A stretch of DNA of 11,023 nt. Origin: Bryobacterales bacterium (GTDB taxonomy: Bacteria; Acidobacteriota; Terriglobia; Bryobacterales; Bryobacteraceae). The stretch covers positions 1-11,023 of the forward strand of contig DNFG01000228.1 of the NCBI GenBank assembly GCA_003487005.1, given 5' to 3'. The notes beneath the pieces were generated by a model. The model saw only the letters and a list, made by a program, of their open reading frames with translations, was not told the DNA's origin and did no database searches. Positions within the stretch are counted from its first letter, which is position 1; each line of letters opens with the position of its first letter. Below, one piece after another: positions 5,756 through 11,023 of this stretch. The position numbers and the translations under genes are program-made.

Positions 5756-6655
5756 TCAGAGCCAGTCGTAAACGGTGAAGGTGATGGTGGCGGCGAAGGC
5801 GCCGCCGAGGATGGCGCCTTCGAGGGTATATTCGCCGGGCCGGAGGGGCTGTCCGGAGCGGTCCTTGAGCGGGAAGCGCTCTTCATAGGCGAGGTGGCCG
5901 CCGACGGTGACTTCGTGTTCGGCCTGGGTGAAGAACTGGCCGTCGGACCAGCGGCGGACGACGTTGCCGCTGGCGTCGCGGAGGGTGATTTCGATCTCCT
6001 GCCCGGAGGGAAAGCGGAGGGTGACGGGGTGGCCGGCGCCGGTCATCAGGCGGAGAGTGACGAGCAGTTCGTTCTCGCCGGCGGTCTGGGTTTCGAGGTG
6101 GAAGCGGCCGGTGTCCTGGGGTGCGAGGACCAGGCGGCCGAGGCGGGCGGATTCGAGTTCAAAGACGCGGGGGCCGGCGATGGATTGTTCGACGCGGCGG
6201 GTCATGCCAATGTTCTCGGCGTAGTGTTCTTCGAGGATGCCGGCGTCGGCGCAGCCGAACGAGCGGTACTGGAGGACGAGGGCGCGTTGATGACGCTCTT
6301 TGGCGGGTTGGGATTCCTGGTCGCAGGTGCGGAAGGGGGCTTCGGCCCAGCCGCCGTCGACGCTTTCAAAAGAGGTGAGGATGTTTTCCGCGCCGGTTTC
6401 CTCGTTGAAGTAGTAGAGGGAGCCGTTGGGGGCTTCGCGAACCCAGAGAGGCTGGTCGACATAGCCGCGGAGGTGGAAGTAGTGGCGGCCGTCGAGGGTG
6501 GCGAGACCGGTGCCGACGGAGATGGTCCTGGTTTCGCCGGAGGTTTTTTCGCGATAGACCCAGACGTTGCCGGTTTCGAGGGGCAGCATGGGGGGGCCGG
6601 AGGCGGCGAGCAGCGCGGGCAGGGCCAGAAAAAGAGCCGGGATCAGTGCTTTCAT
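5756..6655 (-). CDS. Secreted BsuPI-domain protein
   Basis: A 299-residue exported protein. A signal peptide is clear (MKALIPALFLALPALLAASG, cleavage near 18-20). Residues 195-285 match the BsuPI fold (intracellular proteinase inhibitor family): LLVTLRLMT, then LRFPSGQEIEITLRDASG (213-230), VRRWSDGQFF (233-242) and LRPGEYTLEG (271-280). The part before it (25-190) is a beta-rich segment opening TGNVWVYREKTSG, which I do not recognise as a named domain, and has two cysteines (111, 135) that could pair outside the cytoplasm. Protease inhibition is known only for the founding Bacillus protein; here the domain may simply be an Ig-like binding module. Start: GGAGA lies 6 bases before ATG 6655; an in-frame GTG at 6667 overlaps that site. 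Probably co-transcribed with the coiled-coil gene 67 bases upstream. Confidence 0.82.
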   Translation of the reverse strand: MKALIPALFLALPALLAASGPPMLPLETGNVWVYREKTSGETRTISVGTGLATLDGRHYFHLRGYVDQPLWVREAPNGSLYYFNEETGAENILTSFESVDGGWAEAPFRTCDQESQPAKERHQRALVLQYRSFGCADAGILEEHYAENIGMTRRVEQSIAGPRVFELESARLGRLVLAPQDTGRFHLETQTAGENELLVTLRLMTGAGHPVTLRFPSGQEIEITLRDASGNVVRRWSDGQFFTQAEHEVTVGGHLAYEERFPLKDRSGQPLRPGEYTLEGAILGGAFAATITFTVYDWL

Positions 6656-6690
6656 GGTTGTCTCCACAGAGAGAGACGCGCGGAAAGCGC

Positions 6691-6710
6691 CGATTCCGGC
6701 TCAGGAATCG
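6691..6710. repeat. 7-bp inverted repeat between the coiled-coil and BsuPI genes
   Basis: CGATTCC (6691-6697) and GGAATCG (6704-6710) are perfect reverse complements with a 6-base loop. It lies 13 bases past the upstream gene's stop. There is no T-run after it on the minus strand, so it is not a classic terminator; it could be an mRNA-stabilising or attenuating hairpin. Confidence 0.4.
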
Positions 6711-6722
6711 CGGAGTTTACAA

Positions 6723-7628
6723 CTAGCGGGCGATTTGGACCTTGGGGGTGGCGAGATAGCCCTGGATGCGGTCCTTGCCGACGGTGTTGACAACGATTTC
6801 GTAAGGCTGGCGGGCCTTGGAGGTGTAGAACTGGACCGGTTCGTTGATGTTGCGGTCCTTCTTTTCGGTTTTCTTGTCGTCGGCGATGACTTCGACGGTG
6901 TAGCGGTTGCGCTTCTGGTCGGCCTTTTTGAGCTGGACGAGGATGTCGCCGACGCGCTGGGGCTGTTTGGTCTTGGTGAGGTTGAACTCGAAGTAGTTGC
7001 GTTCGCCGAGAGCCTTGAGGGCGGAGAGTTCGGTGGAGTTGGTGGCGATGAGGCCGCTCTGGACGCCGAGGTCGCCGGCGACGCTCTTGAGGCTGGCGAT
7101 GGTGCGATCGAGTTCGCCCTTGGTGTTGGAGACTTCGGTGCGAACGGTGCTGACTTCGGTGGAGACTTCGCCGATTCGATTGGAGGCGGTCTGTTCGACT
7201 TCCTTGATTTCGCTGCGGACGGCCTGTTCGACGGCGCGCTGCTGCTGTTCGAGTTTGCGGGCGAGGTCTTCGGCGTGGCGGGTGGCATCGACTTTGGCCT
7301 GACCGACGGCCATCTGCTGCTGGCGGCGGGCGGCTTCGAGTTCGTCGCGCAGTGAGTCCACCTTCTGACGGGCGGCGGCGGCGGAGACGGTGTTGGTTTC
7401 GCGGACTTTGCCGAGTTCATCGACCAGGACCTGCTGGCCCTGCGCCATCTGCTGCTTCAGTCCATCGATCTGAAGGAAGAGGTAGACATTGGCGGCGATT
7501 AGAGCGAGCACGGCGCCGAACAGGATGGCCATCTTCACGCCGGAGCCGCCATCGGAGGCGGGGATCGTGTAGGTGGGCTGCTGCTGGGGCGGCTGGCTGG
7601 GCTGGTAGGGGTTCTGGTAGTCGCTCAC
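6723..7628 (-). CDS. Single-pass membrane protein with long coiled coil
   Basis: A 301-residue protein of unknown family. Layout: a Pro/Gln/Tyr-rich cytoplasmic N-terminus (1-28, PYQPSQPPQQQP), one membrane helix (about 32-52, MAILFGAVLALIAANVYLFL), a long heptad-like coiled coil rich in Gln, Glu, Lys and Ala (about 53-195), and a C-terminal charged, beta-rich domain (205-301) starting NYFEFNLTK. With no cleavable signal this is probably type II, with the coiled coil outside. GTG 7628 is set by AGGAGA 8 bases upstream. The next gene on the strand encodes a secreted protein, so an envelope role for the pair is a reasonable inference. No enzymatic motif is present. Confidence 0.82.
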   Translation of the reverse strand: MSDYQNPYQPSQPPQQQPTYTIPASDGGSGVKMAILFGAVLALIAANVYLFLQIDGLKQQMAQGQQVLVDELGKVRETNTVSAAAARQKVDSLRDELEAARRQQQMAVGQAKVDATRHAEDLARKLEQQQRAVEQAVRSEIKEVEQTASNRIGEVSTEVSTVRTEVSNTKGELDRTIASLKSVAGDLGVQSGLIATNSTELSALKALGERNYFEFNLTKTKQPQRVGDILVQLKKADQKRNRYTVEVIADDKKTEKKDRNINEPVQFYTSKARQPYEIVVNTVGKDRIQGYLATPKVQIAR

Positions 7629-7662
7629 GGATTGGTTCTCCTGTGCAATTTCGACAACTGTC

Positions 7663-7671
7663 AGTCTAGCA
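7663..7671 (-). promoter_or_regulatory. Candidate extended -10 promoter of the coiled-coil gene
   Basis: TGC followed by TAGACT (TGn plus -10 hexamer) reads toward the gene at 7628, leaving a leader of about 28 bases with AGGAGA before the GTG. No TTG-type -35 is present, as is common with extended -10 promoters. Confidence 0.35.
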
Positions 7672-7738
7672 CCCAGATAGATGCCGGCCCGCCGGGTCCG
7701 GTTACATCGGAAACAGCGGGCGCGAGGGGGTGTCCGGA

Positions 7739-8236
7739 CTACTGGGAATCGGCGCTAGGACCATAAATCGAGGGGACTTTGCCGCCGGCGGCGCGGAGAT
7801 ACGAGGACAACTGGCCGCGGTGGTGGACGGAGTGTTTGAGGGCAAGCGAGAGGAAGTTGACGGCGGGGAGGGTGATCATGCCGAACATGTCCACTTCGCG
7901 AACCAGGTGGTCATCGGGAAGGGCGCGGACGCGGGCGATGGCGGCGGGGACCTTTTCCTTGTAGCGGGCGACGGCGCCGGCGGCGTCCATGATGCCGCAG
8001 GAATCGGAATCGTCAGGCGGAGGGACGAAGGCGCCGTCGGCGACTGAGTTGAGGAGCCACTCGTCTTCGAGCGGAAGGTGGCGGAGCAGGCCGAGGGCGG
8101 TTTTGGACTTGGGGTCGGGTTGGTAGTTGAGGCCGTCCGCGGGGACGGCTTCGAGCACGCGGAGCGTGGTCTGCATTTCGTATTCAAAGTCGCCGAGCAC
8201 GAATTCGGCGATCAAGCGGGCTTCCTGTGCGGTCAT
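7739..8236 (-). CDS. DinB-family metal-binding protein
   Basis: A 165-residue four-helix-bundle protein of the DinB/YfiT superfamily, which binds a divalent metal with three histidines; members include thiol-transferases and many with no known reaction. The likely triad is His53 (GLLRHLPLEDEW), His135 and His139 (LKHSVHHRGQLSSYLR, the typical H-x3-H-RGQ signature). Length is normal for the family. Two ATGs compete: AAGGAG abuts ATG 8242 but lies 6 bases before ATG 8236, so 8236 is chosen. The frame stays open upstream to 8695, but that stretch is antisense to polA and reads as Arg/Pro-rich junk. It lies 71 bases downstream of polA with its own promoter. Likely cytoplasmic; substrate unknown. 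This is unrelated to DNA polymerase IV, also called DinB in E. coli. Confidence 0.88.
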   Translation of the reverse strand: MTAQEARLIAEFVLGDFEYEMQTTLRVLEAVPADGLNYQPDPKSKTALGLLRHLPLEDEWLLNSVADGAFVPPPDDSDSCGIMDAAGAVARYKEKVPAAIARVRALPDDHLVREVDMFGMITLPAVNFLSLALKHSVHHRGQLSSYLRAAGGKVPSIYGPSADSQ

Positions 8237-8277
8237 CGACATCTCCTTGGGTGAATCCTGGCCCCTGGGCGTTCCCC

Positions 8278-8306
8278 ATTCTAGGCGATCCGGACGGCGC
8301 GGTAAA
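8278..8306 (-). promoter_or_regulatory. Sigma-70-type promoter of the DinB-family gene
   Basis: On the minus strand TTTACC (8306-8301) and TAGAAT (8283-8278) are separated by exactly 17 bases; TAGAAT matches five of six positions. The -35 begins one base after the polA stop codon (8310-8308). The predicted leader is about 35 bases and contains AAGGAG. Confidence 0.6.
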
Positions 8307-8307
8307 G

Positions 8308-10677
8308 TTATTTGGCGTCGCGCCAGTTCGGGCCGGCGCCGGTTTCGGCGAGCAGAGGGACTTTGAGGCGGGCGGCGGACTCGAGGCGGGATTTGACGAG
8401 GCGGGCGGCTTCGGCGGCCTCGTCGGGCGGGGCTTCGAGGACGAGTTCGTCGTGGACCTGGAGGAGCATCCGGGTCTGCATCTTCTGTTCGCGGAGGTCG
8501 CGGTCGATGGCGATCATGGCGATTTTGATGAGGTCGGCGGCGGTGCCCTGGAGGGGGGTATTGACGGCGGTCCGCTCGGCGAAGTTGCGGGCGTTGGGGT
8601 TGCGGGCGTTGATATCGGGGATGGGCCGGCGGCGGCCATGAAGCGTGAGGGTGAAGCCGGACTGGCGGACCTCCTCGACGGTCTGGTCGATCCATTTGCG
8701 GACGCCGGCGTAGCGTTCAAAGTAGCCGTGGATGTAGCGTTCGGCGACATCGCGGGGGACGCCCAGTTGGGAAGCGAGGCCGAAGGCGGTCTGTCCATAG
8801 ACGATGCCGAAGTTGACGGCCTTGGCATTGCGGCGCATTTCGGGGGTGACCATCAGGGGGGGGACGCCGAAGACCTCGGCGGCGGTCCGGGTGTGGATGT
8901 CCTCGTTCTGGCGGAAGGCCTCGACGAGGACGGGGTCGCCGGAGAAGTGGGCGAGGAGGCGGAGTTCGATCTGGGAGTAGTCGGCAACGATCAGGGTCCA
9001 GCCGGGTTCGGGGACGAAGGCGGCGCGGATTTCGCGGCCGAGTTCAGTGCGAATGGGGATGTTCTGGAGGTTGGGATTGGAGGAAGAGAGGCGCCCGGTG
9101 GCGGCGCCGGCGGGGTGGAAGGTGGTGTGGAGGCGGTGGTCTTCGGGGGAGATCAACTGGGGGAGGGCGTCGACGTAAGTGCCCTTGAGTTTGGATAACT
9201 GGCGGTATTCAAGGACTTTGGCGGCGATGGGATGGTGGGCGGAGAGGGCTTCGAGGACGTCGGCGGCGGTGGAGTAGCTTTTGGTCTTACCGGTGCGCCC
9301 CTGGGCGGGGAGACCGAGGTCCTCGAAGAGGATTTTGCCGAGTTGCTGGGGGGAGTTGATATTGAAGGGTTGACCGGCGAGGGCGAAGATTTCGTCGGTG
9401 AGGCGGCCGATTTCGGAGTCCATCCGTTCGGACAGGCGGGCGAGTTGGGCGGTTTCGATGCGGATGCCGGCCTGTTCCATCCGGGCGAGGACGGGGGCGA
9501 GGGGGAGATCAATTTCGTCGTAGACGCGGCGGAGATCGCCCTGGACCTGGGGGCGGAGTCTGGCGGCGAGGAGGGGCAGAGCGCGTTCGGGTTCGGCCGG
9601 TTGTTCGAGATAGCGGGCCATCAGCGAATCGAGGGCACAGGCGCCGGGGTCGGCGAGGACCAGGAAGGCGTAGAGGAGGACGTCTTCGACGGGTTGATCG
9701 GGCGGCACTGCGCCGGCGCGGAGGTGGGATTTCCAGTCGTAGACGACGAAGGTGGAGGGCTCGGGTTCGGGTTCGGATTCGGAGGACTGGGGCTCGGCGG
9801 CGGCGCCGAGGCCGAGTTCCTTGAGGAAACTGAAGAACTCCCACTCGCGGAAGAGCGCGGTGAGCGTTTCGGCATCGGGTTCGCGGACTTCGAGGCTGGC
9901 GGGGGTGGCGTCGAGGGGGACGCTGCAATCGATGGTGGCGAGACGTTTGCTGAGTTCGATCTGTTCGCGGTGGTTCTGGAGGCTTTCGCGATAGCTTTTG
10001 CGGGAGACTTCGGCGGCGCGGTCGAGCAGGGCTTCGAGGGAGCCGAACTGTTCGAGGAGGGCGACGGCGCCTTTGTCGCCGATGCCGGGAGCGCCGGGGA
10101 TGTTGTCGGCGGTATCGCCGACGAGAGCGAGGAGGTCGGCGATCCGTTCCGGGGGGACGCCCTTGAACTCGCGGACTTTGGCGGGGTTGTAGAGGGTGTC
10201 CTGCTTCATGGGATCGAGCATGAAGACTTCGTCGGTGACGAGTTGGAGCATATCCTTGTCGCTGGAGACGATCCAGGGTTCGAAGCCTTCGGCGGCGGCG
10301 CGGCGGGCCATGGCGCCGATGACGTCGTCGGCCTCGAAGCCGGGGGCTTTGAGAACAGGGACGCGGAGGGCGGCGAGCATCTGCTCGATCATTGGAATTT
10401 GTTCAAGGAGTTCGGGCGGAGTCTCGGTGCGCGTGGCTTTGTAGGCGGGGAAGGCTTCGTCGCGGAAGGTGGGCCCTTCGGATTCAAAGACGGCGGCGAG
10501 AAAGGGGGGATCGAACTGCTTCCGGAGGCGGCGGAGCATGGAATAGAAGATGTAAATGGCCTCGGTGGAACTGCCGCGGGAGGTGCGCATGGGGGGGGCG
10601 CCGGTCCGCTGCCGCGCGTGGAAGGCGCGGAAGATGAGATTGAAGCTGTCGAGCAGAAACAGGCGGGGGCGCGGCAT
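8308..10677 (-). CDS. polA: DNA polymerase I, proofreading domain degenerate
   Basis: Family A DNA polymerase of 789 residues, used in Okazaki-fragment maturation and repair synthesis. Residues 1-290 are the 5' nuclease: LLDSFNLIFRAF (8-19), FEADDVIG (114-121), SSDKDMLQL (138-146), VGDTADNIPGAPGIGDKGA (186-204). Residues 291-400 stand where the 3'-5' exonuclease would be, but the DxE motif is gone, replaced by a short Ser/Glu/Pro linker, so proofreading should be absent, as in Taq. The polymerase domain is intact: DYSQIELR (566-573), R-x3-K-x3-F-x3-YG (615-628, FGIVYG), VHDE (741-744). Length is near Taq (832) and below E. coli (928). Start: ATG 10677 lies 7 bases after TATCAT, suggesting a leaderless message; ATG 10686 (792 residues) overlaps that hexamer. 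An open extension to 10968 is spurious because it runs through the divergent gene. Confidence 0.95.
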   Translation of the reverse strand: MPRPRLFLLDSFNLIFRAFHARQRTGAPPMRTSRGSSTEAIYIFYSMLRRLRKQFDPPFLAAVFESEGPTFRDEAFPAYKATRTETPPELLEQIPMIEQMLAALRVPVLKAPGFEADDVIGAMARRAAAEGFEPWIVSSDKDMLQLVTDEVFMLDPMKQDTLYNPAKVREFKGVPPERIADLLALVGDTADNIPGAPGIGDKGAVALLEQFGSLEALLDRAAEVSRKSYRESLQNHREQIELSKRLATIDCSVPLDATPASLEVREPDAETLTALFREWEFFSFLKELGLGAAAEPQSSESEPEPEPSTFVVYDWKSHLRAGAVPPDQPVEDVLLYAFLVLADPGACALDSLMARYLEQPAEPERALPLLAARLRPQVQGDLRRVYDEIDLPLAPVLARMEQAGIRIETAQLARLSERMDSEIGRLTDEIFALAGQPFNINSPQQLGKILFEDLGLPAQGRTGKTKSYSTAADVLEALSAHHPIAAKVLEYRQLSKLKGTYVDALPQLISPEDHRLHTTFHPAGAATGRLSSSNPNLQNIPIRTELGREIRAAFVPEPGWTLIVADYSQIELRLLAHFSGDPVLVEAFRQNEDIHTRTAAEVFGVPPLMVTPEMRRNAKAVNFGIVYGQTAFGLASQLGVPRDVAERYIHGYFERYAGVRKWIDQTVEEVRQSGFTLTLHGRRRPIPDINARNPNARNFAERTAVNTPLQGTAADLIKIAMIAIDRDLREQKMQTRMLLQVHDELVLEAPPDEAAEAARLVKSRLESAARLKVPLLAETGAGPNWRDAK

Positions 10678-10684
10678 GACTGTC

Positions 10685-10690
10685 ATGATA
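10685..10690 (-). promoter_or_regulatory. Candidate -10 element of polA
   Basis: TATCAT matches five of six consensus positions and ends exactly 7 bases before the ATG at 10677, so transcription would begin at the start codon. There is no good -35 at 17 bases. A second possible promoter further up, TTGGCG and TAGTAT spaced by 16 bases in the region facing the divergent gene, would give a leader of about 50 bases. Confidence 0.45.
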
Positions 10691-10724
10691 GCGCCGGGGG
10701 CCGGAGAGGGCGCATCCGTGGTTT

Positions 10725-10734
10725 TCAGATCTGA
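10725..10734. repeat. 10-bp perfect palindrome in the polA divergent region
   Basis: TCAGATCTGA is its own reverse complement and lies midway in the 87-base gap between divergent polA and the helix-turn-helix gene, in a locally AT-richer stretch. It is a candidate operator, possibly for the neighbouring DNA-binding protein; chance occurrence cannot be excluded. Confidence 0.3.
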
Positions 10735-10764
10735 TACTATTCTTTCCAATAAGGGCGCCAAGCC

Positions 10765-11023
10765 ATGGCCAATGGTCCATCCGGTGTGTCGCACGGGGCT
10801 GAACTCCAGACCTGGAAGGAGATTGCGCGTTATCTGTCGGTGACGCCGCGGACGGCGCAGCAGTGGGAACGGACGCGGGGATTGCCGGTGCATCGCCTGC
10901 CGGGGGACCGCGCACAGGTGTACGCGCTGCCGGATGAGATCGAGAGGTGGAAGCGCTCGGTGGGCCATTGGGCGGACGGGACCGGCGGGACGAATGGGAC
11001 AAACGGCGGGGGGGGGGGGGGGG
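10765..11023 (+). CDS. N-terminal fragment of a helix-turn-helix protein, runs off the window
   Basis: The first 86 residues are visible and the reading frame stays open to the window edge. Residues 14-66 form a compact DNA-binding module: LQTWKEIARYLSV (14-26), a turn and recognition helix TPRTAQQWERTRGLP (27-41), then VHRLPGDRAQVYALPDEIERW (42-62), which reads like the wing of an excisionase/MerR-like fold. This module is familiar to me from the start of many Acidobacteriota proteins, where different sensory or repeat domains follow; that is recollection, not a search. After it comes a Gly/Thr/Asn linker (71-80) merging into a run of glycines coded by 16 consecutive G. AAGGG ends 9 bases before the ATG. 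Divergent from polA. The C-terminal domain, and so the function, cannot be seen. Confidence 0.75.
   Translation, partial: MANGPSGVSHGAELQTWKEIARYLSVTPRTAQQWERTRGLPVHRLPGDRAQVYALPDEIERWKRSVGHWADGTGGTNGTNGGGGGG
11008..11023 (+). repeat. Homopolymer of 16 G at the window end
   Basis: An uninterrupted run of G ends the window inside the helix-turn-helix gene. It could be a genuine poly-glycine linker or a sequencing or assembly artefact at a contig end. Confidence 0.7.

Noticed and set aside
5729..6790. 353-residue plus-strand frame opposite the BsuPI gene, and a similar one at 6567-7355
   Set aside because: Repetitive Gly/Glu/Ala/Phe composition typical of antisense shadow; the minus strand has a signal peptide, a membrane helix, good ribosome binding sites and a known domain.
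7684..7697. GC-rich inverted repeat CCGGC/GCCGG as a terminator of the DinB-family gene
   Set aside because: The loop would be only 2 bases and no T-run follows on the minus strand.
8237..8695. N-terminal extension of the DinB-family frame
   Set aside because: Arg/Pro-rich translation antisense-parallel to polA in another frame; the AAGGAG spacing fixes the start at 8236.
9232..10734. 500-residue plus-strand open frame opposite polA
   Set aside because: The translation is almost all Gly, Glu, Asp, Ala, Val and Phe, the usual mirror of a GC-rich coding strand, and the opposite strand holds a complete polA with all motifs.
10678..10968. Upstream extension of the polA frame
   Set aside because: It crosses the divergent helix-turn-helix gene, and homology to PolA begins at the LFLLDSFNLIFRAF segment.

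Overview
The window is GC-rich, gene-dense bacterial chromosome with no RNA gene, mobile element, CRISPR array or phage-like segment. Gene content and style suggest an Acidobacteriota genome, probably of the Solibacter/Bryobacter type. The pointers are a Tat-exported Gfo/Idh/MocA-fold protein, a CpaE-like ATPase, a BsuPI-domain secreted protein, and a divergent gene opening with a 'TWKEIARYLSVTPRTAQQWER' type helix-turn-helix, a module I associate with that phylum. This assignment is inference from protein style; no marker gene was searched.

Layout, left to right. (1) 101-1710, plus strand: a small four-helix membrane protein, then a Tat-exported oxidoreductase-fold protein whose usual Glu-Lys-Pro motif reads Ala-Val-Pro. 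(2) 1726-2229, minus strand: a stand-alone PAS protein with a short Cys-containing tail, convergent with the oxidoreductase. (3) 2402-5754, plus strand: a CpaE/TadZ-like protein (degenerate receiver plus MinD-type ATPase with an altered P-loop), an ABC-2-like membrane permease with no ABC ATPase partner, and an AAA+ ATPase with an N-terminal winged-helix region. (4) 5756-7628, minus strand: a coiled-coil single-pass membrane protein followed by a secreted BsuPI-domain protein. (5) 7739-10677, minus strand: DNA polymerase I without a working proofreading domain, then a DinB-family metal-binding protein with its own promoter placed directly behind the polA stop codon. (6) 10765-end, plus strand: the start of a helix-turn-helix protein, divergent from polA and cut off in a run of 16 G.

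Two themes cut across the genes. First, several genes have a -10-like hexamer only 6-10 bases before the likely start codon (permease, polA, PAS gene, oxidoreductase), pointing to leaderless or nearly leaderless transcripts. Others (cpaE-like, coiled-coil, BsuPI, dinB-like) have clear Shine-Dalgarno sequences. Second, from about 2.4 kb to the end the plus strand is strongly G-rich over C whether genes lie on the plus or minus strand, so the bias follows the DNA strand and not transcription.

Most genes look like ordinary core or accessory functions. The best candidate for something less described is the 2402-5754 cluster, where two different ATPases, both with non-standard features, flank an orphan permease. 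I cannot show from sequence alone that they act together.
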